This document shows positions 25,682 to 33,692 of a stretch of 64,000 bases of DNA, piece by piece. Under the pieces are notes generated by a model that saw only the letters and a list, made by a program, of their open reading frames with translations, had not been told where the DNA came from and ran no database searches. Origin of the DNA: an uncultured Bacteroidales bacterium (GTDB taxonomy: Bacteria; Bacteroidota; Bacteroidia; Bacteroidales; P3); assembly GCA_900316055.1 (NCBI GenBank), contig ONBK01000013.1, positions 25,577 through 89,576 of the forward strand, given 5' to 3'. The first letter of the stretch is position 1; every line of letters begins with the position of its first letter. Made by a program: the position numbers and the translations under genes.

Positions 25682-26200
25682 TTATTTTCCCTTTGTTATT
25701 TCACGGACTTTCTCGATAACCTCCTCTTCCCCGCCGGCTTGGTAGCCAGTGTGCTGCCATACTATCTCCCCTTCGCCGTTGATGATAAAGGTGTGTGGCA
25801 CGTTCACAACGCCCATCGCTCGTTTCAGGTCGCTGTTCTGGTCCAGGAACACCTCGTAGGGCCAGTCGTTGCCTTCTACGTGGGGTTTCACTCGCGCCGC
25901 GCTACGAGCATCGTCGATCGAGACGGCCACAATCTTCACGCCCGTCTCCTCCTGCCACTCCTCATAGAGCTCTTTGATGGTGTTCAACTCCAGATTGCAG
26001 GGCTTGCACCAGGTGGCCCAGAAACTGATAATGATAGGTTTGCCGTCGTTCTGGATAACGGACGACAGCACACTCTGGCCGCTCAAGTCCTTCAGCGTGA
26101 TGTTCTGGGGCATTTTGGCATTCTGTGCCCCCACCTCGGTGGAGAAGGGAGAAAGTTGACAACTGAAAAGCAGCAAAGCTGCAAAAAGAATCTTTTTCAT
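25682..26200 (-). CDS. TlpA-family thiol:disulfide oxidoreductase
   Basis: 172-residue periplasmic thioredoxin. Signal about 1-25, then the redox centre WATWCKPCNLELN (Cys64/Cys67), VNVPHTFIINGEGEIVWQHTGY with the cis-proline of the fold. It sits 40 nt before DUF6029 and two genes from the Omp28 protein, which itself has a CxxC, so these three may form an extracytoplasmic redox set (inference). The end of the signal peptide (QLSPFSTEVGAQ) is encoded by pyrimidine-rich simple sequence. Confidence 0.9.
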   Translation of the reverse strand: MKKILFAALLLFSCQLSPFSTEVGAQNAKMPQNITLKDLSGQSVLSSVIQNDGKPIIISFWATWCKPCNLELNTIKELYEEWQEETGVKIVAVSIDDARSAARVKPHVEGNDWPYEVFLDQNSDLKRAMGVVNVPHTFIINGEGEIVWQHTGYQAGGEEEVIEKVREITKGK

Positions 26201-26242
26201 AATTATTTCATGTATTAAATTATTATCGATAACCTTTAACCT

Positions 26243-26974
26243 TTAACCATTAACATTAAGTACTTCCAGCGATTTTTTTATTGTGGCGAGAGCATCCTTC
26301 TCCCGAATGATGAGAGCCTTCGTGTATTCGTTGGCTTCTCCGTCGGCAAGGTCGTCCTCCAACTGGAACAAACGTCCGTAGTGGAGGCCAAAGTCTTCGT
26401 ATTCAGGATTCCCCAATGCACAGGCAGTGGAGAAAAGACGGGCGGTCTTGCCGTCGATTATTTTCAGGTAGGAACTTTCTGATAGCTCGGAACTCTGAGC
26501 TCTGAGCTCTGAGGTGCCTCCCACTTCCTGTTGGAGGAGTTCCGATTCTACCATAGCCTCAACGGTCTTGTAGACGCGCTGGGTGGTCTCCGCTTCGTTC
26601 ACTTCGTGGAGGATACGCATCACCTGTGCCAGAAGGAAGTCCCCTACCAGTACGGCCACAGAGTTGTTCCACCGTGCACCCACCGAAGGAAGGCCGCGCC
26701 GCGTGTCCGAGTGGTCGATAATGTCGTCGTGAATCAGCGAGGCGTTGTGCAGCATCTCCACAGCGGTGGCAAGGAGAATGGTGCGCCGCGACGAGGCTTG
26801 CCCAAGGGTGTCGGCTGCAAGGAGTGTCAGCTGCGGTCGCAGCATCTTGCCCATTCGCGAGGTAACGAATGTCTCCACCTCTCGCAGGAGATGGACATCG
26901 CCACGTGTCATTCGCCACAAAAACTCGCGCCGCACCTGTGGCAGCAAATCCTCTATAATCTTTTCATTTTTCAC
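26243..26974 (-). CDS. Polyprenyl diphosphate synthase family protein, short
   Basis: 243 residues, against about 320 for typical members. First aspartate motif: HNASLIHDDIIDHSDTRRG near 92-110, with the flanking GKMLRPQL. The second region is LFQLEDDLADGEANEY near 200-215, an altered DDxxD. The roughly 60 residues that normally follow are absent, and the protein stops soon after a short helical tail (LATIKKSLEVLN). Around residue 150-166 there is a Ser/Glu insert (TSELRAQSSELSESS) encoded by near-tandem AGCTCTGAG words. Activity is uncertain. It overlaps dapA by 4 nt. Confidence 0.7.
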   Translation of the reverse strand: MKNEKIIEDLLPQVRREFLWRMTRGDVHLLREVETFVTSRMGKMLRPQLTLLAADTLGQASSRRTILLATAVEMLHNASLIHDDIIDHSDTRRGLPSVGARWNNSVAVLVGDFLLAQVMRILHEVNEAETTQRVYKTVEAMVESELLQQEVGGTSELRAQSSELSESSYLKIIDGKTARLFSTACALGNPEYEDFGLHYGRLFQLEDDLADGEANEYTKALIIREKDALATIKKSLEVLNVNG

Positions 26975-27861
26975 TTTTTCACTTCATTATACAGCGTGGA
27001 GAGTTTGTTAGTGAGTTGTTTCGAGGCTTTCACCAACGGTAGGCGGAGCACATTGCCGATGAGTCCTTCGATTTCAAGGAGCGCCTTCACACCAGTGGGA
27101 TTGCCTTCCTCGAAGATGGCATTCATCAGAGGTAGTAGCCTGTTGTGCAGTGGGAGCGCTTTCTTGAAGTCCCCTTTCAGACCAAAACGCACCATCTCCG
27201 AGGTCTCTTTCGGCAAGGCATTGGCAATGACCGAGATGACGCCGTCGGCGCCAAGGGCAATCATAGGGTAGGTGAGGGCGTCGTCGCCACTGATCACGCG
27301 GAATCCCGCGGGTCGCCGCCGCAGAATCTCCATCACCTGTTGCATATTGCCCGAAGCCTCTTTGATGCCGATAATATTGGGGCATTCGTTGGCGAGCGTC
27401 AGAGTGGTGTCGGCCGAGATGTTGATGCCCGTGCGCCCTGGAACATTGTAGAGAATGACCGGAACGGGCGAGGCTTCTGCTATGCTCTGGAAGTGCTGCA
27501 GAAGACCGCGCTGGTTGGGCTTGTTATAGTAGGGCGCCACAGTGAGAATGCCCGAGATGCCTTCGAAATTGGTCCGGGCAATGGTGTCGGTGACGTTCAG
27601 AGTGTTGTTGCCTCCCAGTCCCAGCATAATGGGGCAGCGCCCCGCAACGGTCTCGACAATGAATTCCTGCACGGCCGAACGTTCGTTCTCGGTCATTGTC
27701 GCGGCCTCGCTCGTGGTCCCCAAGGCCACAATATAGTCAACACCCGAGGTCACGATATGCTCAATGAGGTGCTCCAGCTTGGTGAAGTCAACTGTTTCCT
27801 GTTGTTTACGGAAAGGCGTAATAAGAGCAACACCCGTCCCTGTGAATATCGGAATTTTCAT
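26971..27861 (-). CDS. dapA: 4-hydroxy-tetrahydrodipicolinate synthase
   Basis: 296 residues. Condenses pyruvate with aspartate semialdehyde in the lysine/diaminopimelate pathway. Seen: GTGVALITPF, GTTSEAATMTENER, the tyrosine in VPVILYNVPGRTGI (about 136-149), the Schiff-base lysine in IIGIKEASGNM (about 163) and ISGDDALTYP. Length is normal. It is followed by the short polyprenyl synthase with an ATGA overlap. The leader region upstream (27862-28080) is full of spacer repeats. Confidence 0.95.
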   Translation of the reverse strand: MKIPIFTGTGVALITPFRKQQETVDFTKLEHLIEHIVTSGVDYIVALGTTSEAATMTENERSAVQEFIVETVAGRCPIMLGLGGNNTLNVTDTIARTNFEGISGILTVAPYYNKPNQRGLLQHFQSIAEASPVPVILYNVPGRTGINISADTTLTLANECPNIIGIKEASGNMQQVMEILRRRPAGFRVISGDDALTYPMIALGADGVISVIANALPKETSEMVRFGLKGDFKKALPLHNRLLPLMNAIFEEGNPTGVKALLEIEGLIGNVLRLPLVKASKQLTNKLSTLYNEVKK

Positions 27862-28080
27862 ATATTATTTTTTAATTATTAAAATCTATATAATAATCAC
27901 TAACCCTTCAATAACCACTCTGCCTGGTAACGTTTAACGTTTAAAGAGGCTGCTGCAGTTCCACCAACTACCCCAACTACCCCATTCAACCCATTAACCA
28001 TTCAATAACCAATCTGCCTGACCTTTGGTCACGGCCTGCGACCTTGTGGAGCAAACCAATAACCGTTACTTTAAACCTTA
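27862..28080 (-). other. Repeat-rich spacer
   Basis: No gene seen. It holds an AT-rich stretch next to dapA, a partial copy of the 44-nt repeat (AACCACTCTGCCTGG at about 27912), runs of CCAACTACCCC and AACCATTCAATAACC, and a full 44-nt copy at 28014-28057. Confidence 0.7.
28014..28057 (+). repeat. Exact 44-nt dispersed spacer repeat, copy 2
   Basis: Identical over 44 nt to 23889-23932, again flanked by AATAACC words. Confidence 0.9.
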
Positions 28081-28620
28081 CTACTTCCTCACCATCCCCA
28101 AATACTCAATAATATTATTGAAGAAACTCTTGAGTTCGACATGGCCGTCGCCGCGGATGATGAGGTCGAAGACCTCGGTGGGATCCTCTGCTGGGGTGGC
28201 ATAGACGATTTTCAGGCTGGCATCGGTACGTAGGGCGATATATTGCGAGAAGAAATTCTCGTCACCAATGGTGTCGATCAGTAGGTCGTAGTGTTGGGCC
28301 GTGAACTCTCTGATAGAATCGTTGGAGGGGAGTCCCCAGAAGTTGATGTCGGTCTTGGCGCGGCAGATATAGGTCGCCTGATGGGTCACCACGAAGCTGA
28401 TACCCTCGTCCTGAAGGGCGATAATATGCACTCTCTTGCCCTGGTTTTCCATCACTTTGGCGAAGTGGTAGAGGATGTTCCAGTTCTGCTCGGTGTCGAG
28501 CTGGCAGATGACACCGATAGATCGCACTTCCTGGATGTTGTCGATGCGTTTGTCGCGCGGAGCGTTCTTGAGGTCGCGAATGATGCGCTTGCGGCGGAAG
28601 TTTTTAATGAATTCGAGCAT
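28081..28620 (-). CDS. DUF6913 family protein
   Basis: 179 residues, soluble, with a basic N-terminus (FIKNFRRKRIIRDLKNA). The Rossmann-like pattern (SIGVICQLDTEQNW, RVHIIALQDEG, YDLLIDTIGDENFFSQYIALRT) matches the Bacteroidetes-specific DUF6913 family of unknown function, often found near dapA and other housekeeping genes as here. No catalytic motif is evident. Confidence 0.7.
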   Translation of the reverse strand: MLEFIKNFRRKRIIRDLKNAPRDKRIDNIQEVRSIGVICQLDTEQNWNILYHFAKVMENQGKRVHIIALQDEGISFVVTHQATYICRAKTDINFWGLPSNDSIREFTAQHYDLLIDTIGDENFFSQYIALRTDASLKIVYATPAEDPTEVFDLIIRGDGHVELKSFFNNIIEYLGMVRK

Positions 28621-28673
28621 ATATTAGGGTTTAAAGGGTTAATAACTCTTATCTTTTATCTGTTAACTATTAT

Positions 28674-29270
28674 CTATTCAAATAGCGAGTGTTGTCTATA
28701 TAGTGTGAACGAGCGTCGGTGGTAAGGGGTGGGGCCGTACTGTTCGATAGCGTTATAGTGTTGAAGGGTGGGGTAGCCTTTGTTTCGGTCCCAGCCGTAA
28801 TGGGGGTATTGTTGGTGCAGGCGTAGCATCATCTCGTCGCGGTGGGTCTTGGCAAGGATACTGGCGGCAGCGATAGACATATATTTTGCATCGCCCTTCA
28901 CAATGCATTCGTAAGGTATGTCGGTCTCGTTGTAGAAGCGGTTGCCGTCGATAAGCAGAAACTGGGGCTTGAACGCAAGTTGCCCGACCGCCAGGCACAT
29001 GGCATGTGTCGAGGCGTGGAGGATATTGAGGCGGTCAATCTCCTGGGGGGGTACCGCCGCCACCGCCCATGCCGCCGCCTCGCGCTCTATCTCCTGCCTC
29101 AGCTGCTCACGCTGCCGTTCGCTGAGCTGCTTCGAATCGTTCAGCAGGGCGTTGCTGTAGCCCTCTGGCAGAACCACGGCGGCAGCCACGACGGGACCCG
29201 CCAGCGGCCCTCGCCCCGCCTCGTCGCATCCCGCCTCTCGGCGCCCTTTTATTTTCCACGCTTTTAACAT
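28674..29270 (-). CDS. rnhB: Ribonuclease HII
   Basis: 198 residues. Cuts the RNA strand of RNA-DNA hybrids and starts removal of misincorporated ribonucleotides. Catalytic set: [22 protein letters not shown] (Asp-Glu near 18-19), a LLIDGNRF aspartate near 107, and the late Asp in AKTHRDEMM. The C-terminal [23 protein letters not shown] is typical. It overlaps the upstream DUF6427 gene by 7 nt, so the two are coupled. Confidence 0.95.
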   Translation of the reverse strand: MLKAWKIKGRREAGCDEAGRGPLAGPVVAAAVVLPEGYSNALLNDSKQLSERQREQLRQEIEREAAAWAVAAVPPQEIDRLNILHASTHAMCLAVGQLAFKPQFLLIDGNRFYNETDIPYECIVKGDAKYMSIAAASILAKTHRDEMMLRLHQQYPHYGWDRNKGYPTLQHYNAIEQYGPTPYHRRSFTLYRQHSLFE

Positions 29271-30256
29271 ATTACGGCTGCGGCAATAACGATAAGGAAA
29301 AGGAGGTCTTTAAGGTAGGTCCTCCACTGCCTGTGATGGCGCGAGGCACTATAGTGTCGTGTGGTGGAGCTGAAACGCAAACTGGCACAGAGGGCAAAAG
29401 GGACGGCGAAGAATTGTAGATTCACAGAGATGACAGGTGAATAGAGAGCCGCAACAATAGCCGCTACGGCGGGCATCACCACTGCAAGAGTGTTTTTCTG
29501 CCATAGTGTCGTCTTCTCCTTGAAACGACTCAGTAGGACGAAGAGCGACACAGCGAAAAAGAGCAAAAGCACAGCGTGGGCCGCGACAGCGATGTCGAAG
29601 GACGGCAGCTGCCAATGGGCTGAGGGAGTCAGGGTGGCCTTCAGAGCCATGAAGCTCTCCTCAAGGCCGCCCGTCATATAGAGTATCGTCCACAATAGCA
29701 GGTAGGGCGCCAGCAGCCCTAACAGAAGTACCATCCAGTCACGCCAGTTGTACAGTCGGTAGCCCATAGCCACCAATAGGTAACTCACCAGTAGTGACAG
29801 AGACGGGAGGTAGAAGAGCGAGCAGATGCCGATAAGAGCTGTGGCTCCAAATACTTTGTCTCTTGAAATGGTTAGTAACGTACTGTGGAGCAGTAGTAAA
29901 CGGACAAAAGCAATAATCAGCAGTCCCACGATAAGTGTCGCCGAGAGGGTCTCCGCAGTGGCACTCATAAAGAGTATGTAGAAGAGTGTCGGTAAGAGGC
30001 TATTTTGAGAGATAAGTCCAGCATTGGCCAGAAGCAGATTGAGCATCACGCCGCCGGCAATGACCAGCACAATGGCAATCACAACGGCCAGCATTGGGGA
30101 GAAGGCACAATTGTAAAGTACTTCGTAGAGCGGTGCAAATCCCACGGGTGCAGCCATTGGTTGAGGGTCGACCATCTGGGGAAACCACAGCAGCATCGTC
30201 ACCACAAGGATGACGACCACTTGGAAGACCGTACTTTGCTCAAACAACTTCAGCAT
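29264..30256 (-). CDS. DUF6427 family integral membrane protein
   Basis: 330 residues, about nine hydrophobic helices, no signal peptide. The N-terminal [26 protein letters not shown] and the [22 protein letters not shown] region fit DUF6427, an uncharacterised Bacteroidetes family usually encoded next to housekeeping genes. A basic Ser/His/Arg-rich loop ([16 protein letters not shown]) precedes the last helix. Overlaps rnhB by 7 nt. Confidence 0.7.
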   Translation of the reverse strand: MLKLFEQSTVFQVVVILVVTMLLWFPQMVDPQPMAAPVGFAPLYEVLYNCAFSPMLAVVIAIVLVIAGGVMLNLLLANAGLISQNSLLPTLFYILFMSATAETLSATLIVGLLIIAFVRLLLLHSTLLTISRDKVFGATALIGICSLFYLPSLSLLVSYLLVAMGYRLYNWRDWMVLLLGLLAPYLLLWTILYMTGGLEESFMALKATLTPSAHWQLPSFDIAVAAHAVLLLFFAVSLFVLLSRFKEKTTLWQKNTLAVVMPAVAAIVAALYSPVISVNLQFFAVPFALCASLRFSSTTRHYSASRHHRQWRTYLKDLLFLIVIAAAVIC

Positions 30257-30289
30257 ATTTGGAAATTGAAAAGTGATGAAAGAGTGTCT

Positions 30290-32428
30290 TTACTTGACAA
30301 TCAGTTTTTCAGTTCGGCTGCCGATACGAAGGATGTAGATTCCTTGGTTCCATGAGCTTACATCTAATGTGATGTCGGTGGTGACGGGAGTCTGAAGGAC
30401 AAGACGTCCGTCAATATTGTAGACCGAGAGGGTTTGTTGTTCACCGCAGCCGGTGTGGATGGAGACCATTCCGGTAGTGGGGTTGGGAAATACCTTCAGT
30501 GGGGTGCGAGAGGATTCTACTTCGTTGATGCTTACTCTCCGCACACACTCGTTTACGGCCTTCAGCGCGTCCACCTTACCCCAGCCCCAATGCACATCCA
30601 TCCTGCCTTCGGCCACGAGGGGACCGGTGAGACTGTCGTTGCGTGCAGTGCTGAAGAGTATCTCGCGCACTTGGTCGACACTCAGGGCGGGGTTGGCTTG
30701 GAGCATGAGTGCGACGACGCCCGTCACCGCCGGACATGACATTGAAGTGCCGCTCATGTTCGACCAGATGTATTTCCTTCCACCGAGGAAGGTAGAGAGG
30801 TAAGTGGTGTAGGTCCCCGTGGTCCAGTAGCTTATCGACGACACGATGTCGACCCCCGGGGCAGAAATCTCGGGTTTCATCACACCGTTGATGAGCGGGC
30901 CGGCGCTGCTGAAGTCGGCAATGTTCCCGAGGTGGTAGATGCCCGACGACTGGCTGTAGCGGTCGGGTCTGTGGGCGGCCACGCTGATGCATTTTGCGGC
31001 GCAGGCAGGCTCGCCCACGCCGTAGAGGGCGTCGCCGGCCGAGAAGCCGTCGCGCCCGCCGGTGGAGAAGCTGCACCCTTCGTTGCCGGCATGGTTTTCC
31101 TTGTTGGCCAGGTTCCATGCGTGCACCGTGCCCTCGGTGGCGGTGATGAACAACTGGGTCTGCAGGCTCGTCTTGTCGATGTCGATTTGGATATGGGGTC
31201 GGTTATTGAAGGGGTTGCTGCGTTCCACCAGCAGGCGGTAGGCGGTGCTGTCGCCATCGTGAAGGATGACACCATAGATGATGGTGTCGCCTGCCGCCGT
31301 GGAGAACATGGGGGTGCTCCATATCGTGCTGTCGTTTTTCCGCAGCCGGATGCAGGTGCCGAAATCGTGATGCTCCTCGCCCCACATAACCAGCACTTGG
31401 CCAGTCTCGTGGATGCTGTAGATGTCGCTAGCGCGCACCACCACCGTCTTCAGGGTGTCCAGGGTGTCGGCGCGGAAGGTGCGGCTGATGTGGAAGGGTA
31501 TCGAGGTGCGCCCGTTGTTGCCTCCGCTGGTGCAGAAGACGATGCCTTCGTCGCTCCAGGCGTTGATGGCCTGACTGAGCAGCGAGGAGCCGTCGATGGT
31601 GCTGAAGGAGTACATCCCCCAGCTGCTGTTGACCACCAGCCGCCGCGAGCTGTCCTGCGCCACCTGTTTCATCCAAGCCACGGCGTCCATCCAGGGCTTC
31701 TCTCCCAGTGCGAACGAGCAAAAGAGCAGTCTGGCCCCCGGAGCCTGTCCCATCTGGTCGCCGTCGACACCGCGTCCCGCGCAGATGCCCGCCACATGTG
31801 TGCCGTGAGTACCGTAGCCGTACAGGTTCGAGGTGTCGCCTTTTGCCGCCCTCAGACCCGACGTGGTCAGGGTGCCGTAGTCGAAGCCACCCTCGTAGCC
31901 CAAGTCGGCGGGCGACGGTCCCGACAGCTTGAAATGGTCCCAAGCCATCTCCAACCGCAGATTTCCCGTGCCGGCATTGTAGTTCGGGTGCGAATAGTCG
32001 AACCCCCAGTCGGTCACTCCGATATACACCCCCTCGCCGTCGTAGGGCACACCGTCCGTCACACCCAGTCCCGCATGCACGCTGTCTGTGCGCGTGTCGA
32101 AGCGGTCCTGATTACACTCCGGTGCCGCAATCCGGTGCGAGATGCTATACTGCAACACCTCCTTTCGCTCCTCCAACAGCGCCAGCGCTGACACAGGAAC
32201 CCGCATGGTCACAATCTGACCCGCCTGCGCGCCAAAGACGATTCCCGCCTTTTCGAAAGGCAGGCGGTCGAATCCCCGCGACATTTTTGCCAGCATATCG
32301 ATGCTGGTGGCTCCGGCGGCGATTTGTTCGGCAACCAGTGCCTTCGTGTCAATGCCGCATTTCTTGTTTTGTGCCGTAGCACCCACTAAGACGCTCATTG
32401 CGAAGAGGGTAAACAATATCTTTTTCAT
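30290..32428 (-). CDS. Secreted S8 (subtilisin-like) protease with T9SS sorting domain
   Basis: 712 residues, signal 1-19. Catalytic triad: Asp140 in VTDWGFDYSHPN, His208 in GTHGTHVAG and Ser562 in NMSGTSMSCPAV. Between His and Ser lies a long insert (about 300-450) as in Bacteroidetes subtilases. The last 75 residues are a type A T9SS C-terminal domain (LKVFPNPTTGMVSIHTG to GIYILRIGSRTEKLIVK), which directs the protein through the outer membrane to the cell surface. The organism must therefore have a type IX secretion system elsewhere. A TATTTTTG promoter box lies 25 nt upstream. Confidence 0.93.
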   Translation of the reverse strand: MKKILFTLFAMSVLVGATAQNKKCGIDTKALVAEQIAAGATSIDMLAKMSRGFDRLPFEKAGIVFGAQAGQIVTMRVPVSALALLEERKEVLQYSISHRIAAPECNQDRFDTRTDSVHAGLGVTDGVPYDGEGVYIGVTDWGFDYSHPNYNAGTGNLRLEMAWDHFKLSGPSPADLGYEGGFDYGTLTTSGLRAAKGDTSNLYGYGTHGTHVAGICAGRGVDGDQMGQAPGARLLFCSFALGEKPWMDAVAWMKQVAQDSSRRLVVNSSWGMYSFSTIDGSSLLSQAINAWSDEGIVFCTSGGNNGRTSIPFHISRTFRADTLDTLKTVVVRASDIYSIHETGQVLVMWGEEHHDFGTCIRLRKNDSTIWSTPMFSTAAGDTIIYGVILHDGDSTAYRLLVERSNPFNNRPHIQIDIDKTSLQTQLFITATEGTVHAWNLANKENHAGNEGCSFSTGGRDGFSAGDALYGVGEPACAAKCISVAAHRPDRYSQSSGIYHLGNIADFSSAGPLINGVMKPEISAPGVDIVSSISYWTTGTYTTYLSTFLGGRKYIWSNMSGTSMSCPAVTGVVALMLQANPALSVDQVREILFSTARNDSLTGPLVAEGRMDVHWGWGKVDALKAVNECVRRVSINEVESSRTPLKVFPNPTTGMVSIHTGCGEQQTLSVYNIDGRLVLQTPVTTDITLDVSSWNQGIYILRIGSRTEKLIVK

Positions 32429-32452
32429 CGGTCGCTATATATATAATAAATG

Positions 32453-32460
32453 CAAAAATA
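32453..32460 (-). promoter_or_regulatory. -7 box of the S8 protease gene
   Basis: Minus strand TATTTTTG followed by CATTTATTATATATAT; about 25 nt before the start codon and just downstream of the korB terminator. Confidence 0.6.
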
Positions 32461-32489
32461 CAAAAAAGCTTCGAATTGGCAAAATTTTT

Positions 32490-32530
32490 TAATAAAAAAC
32501 AGGGGCTGCCGCACGGCAGCCCCTGTTTTT
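32490..32530 (-). terminator. Terminator of korB
   Basis: Stem of at least 14 bp (ACAGGGGCTGCCG pairing with its complement across a short GCAC-type loop), flanked by A runs on one side and T runs on the other. It is symmetric, but on the minus strand it ends the korA-korB transcript. Confidence 0.88.
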
Positions 32531-32548
32531 GTCAAGCAACAGTGGGGG

Positions 32549-33577
32549 TCAGACTTCCCAGGTGTCGCCACTATTGAGGAGGTCGTCCATGGTTTTGTAT
32601 TTGCCGTTGGCCATCTGGTCGTCCATCTGCTCTTCGTAGAGCTGGGTGTAACTCACTTTTTTGACGTTGCGGATGACGCCGAGGGCGACGGGGAGGTCGC
32701 CGCCCATGTGGGCGAGCATCATGTGGATGCCGGTGTCTTCTGTGGTTTCGTCGTGGACCATAATGTCGTCGATGGAGATGCCGTTCTGGCCGAGGGTGAC
32801 GACCTCGAGTTGGCGGCCGTTGAAGCGGAGGCCTTTCTCCTTGTTTTTGCCGAAGAGCATGGGCTTGCCGTGCTCGAGGACGATGGTGCGGTCGTCGCGG
32901 ACAGAGCGGTCGGTGATGGCGGCATGGGTTTTGTCGTTGAAGATGACGCAGTTCTGCAATACCTCGACAACAGAGCAGCCGTCGTGCTTGGCGGCGCGCG
33001 TCATGCAGTCGGTAGAGAGTTGGGGTACGCAGTCGAGGGTACGAGCGAAGAAGGTGCCCTGAGCGCCCATGACCAACTCGCCGGGGTTGAAGGGGTAGTC
33101 GATGGTGCCGAAGGGGGAGGTTTTGGTGACTTGCCCGAACTTGGTGGTGGGGCTGTACTGGCCTTTGGTGAGGCCGTAGATTTCGTTGTTGAAGATGGTG
33201 ATGTTGAGGTCCTGGTTGCGGCGCACTGCGTGGATGAGGTGGTTGCCGCCGATGGCCATGGAGTCGCCGTCGCCCATGTTGACCCAGACGCTGAGAGCGG
33301 GGTTGGCGAGTTTGACTCCGGTAGCAATGGCGCAGGCGCGGCCGTGGATGCTGTGGAAGCCATAGGTGTCGACATAGTAGGGGATGCGGCTGGAACAGCC
33401 GATGCCGGAGACCATGCAGACGTTCTCTTTCTTGTAGCCGGTCTTGGGGAAGGTGGCCAGGAGGGCGGCGAGGATGGCGTGGTCTCCACAACCGGGGCAC
33501 CACTTGACCATCTGGTCGCTCTGGAAATCGGCCTTGGTATATTCTTTATCCGCTTTGGGAACAAAATGTTTTTCCAT
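32549..33577 (-). CDS. korB: 2-oxoacid:ferredoxin oxidoreductase, beta subunit
   Basis: 342 residues. Thiamine-diphosphate-binding beta subunit that decarboxylates a 2-oxoacid (2-oxoglutarate or a similar acid) and passes electrons to ferredoxin. VKWCPGCGDHAIL and SGIGCSSRIPYY hold conserved cysteines; NMGDGDSMAIGGNHLIHAVRRN is the TPP-binding GDG motif. The gene is 100 nt downstream of the alpha subunit in the same direction. The exact substrate is not certain from sequence; the pair is most like KorAB. Confidence 0.9.
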   Translation of the reverse strand: MEKHFVPKADKEYTKADFQSDQMVKWCPGCGDHAILAALLATFPKTGYKKENVCMVSGIGCSSRIPYYVDTYGFHSIHGRACAIATGVKLANPALSVWVNMGDGDSMAIGGNHLIHAVRRNQDLNITIFNNEIYGLTKGQYSPTTKFGQVTKTSPFGTIDYPFNPGELVMGAQGTFFARTLDCVPQLSTDCMTRAAKHDGCSVVEVLQNCVIFNDKTHAAITDRSVRDDRTIVLEHGKPMLFGKNKEKGLRFNGRQLEVVTLGQNGISIDDIMVHDETTEDTGIHMMLAHMGGDLPVALGVIRNVKKVSYTQLYEEQMDDQMANGKYKTMDDLLNSGDTWEV

Positions 33578-33587
33578 TTCTATGATT

Positions 33588-33692
33588 GTTTGATTGTTTA
33601 ATTGTTTGATTGTTTGAATGAAAGTTGGCTTGTCTGTTTAAATGCGTTAGCATTCAAGCATTCAGGCATTCAGGCATTCAAGCATTCAGTAA
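33588..33692 (-). repeat. Simple repeats between korA and korB
   Basis: About five GATTGTTT octamers (33588-33620) followed by GCATTCAAG/GCATTCAGG decamer units (33650-33688), reaching the last codons of korA. No terminator is seen here. Confidence 0.85.
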
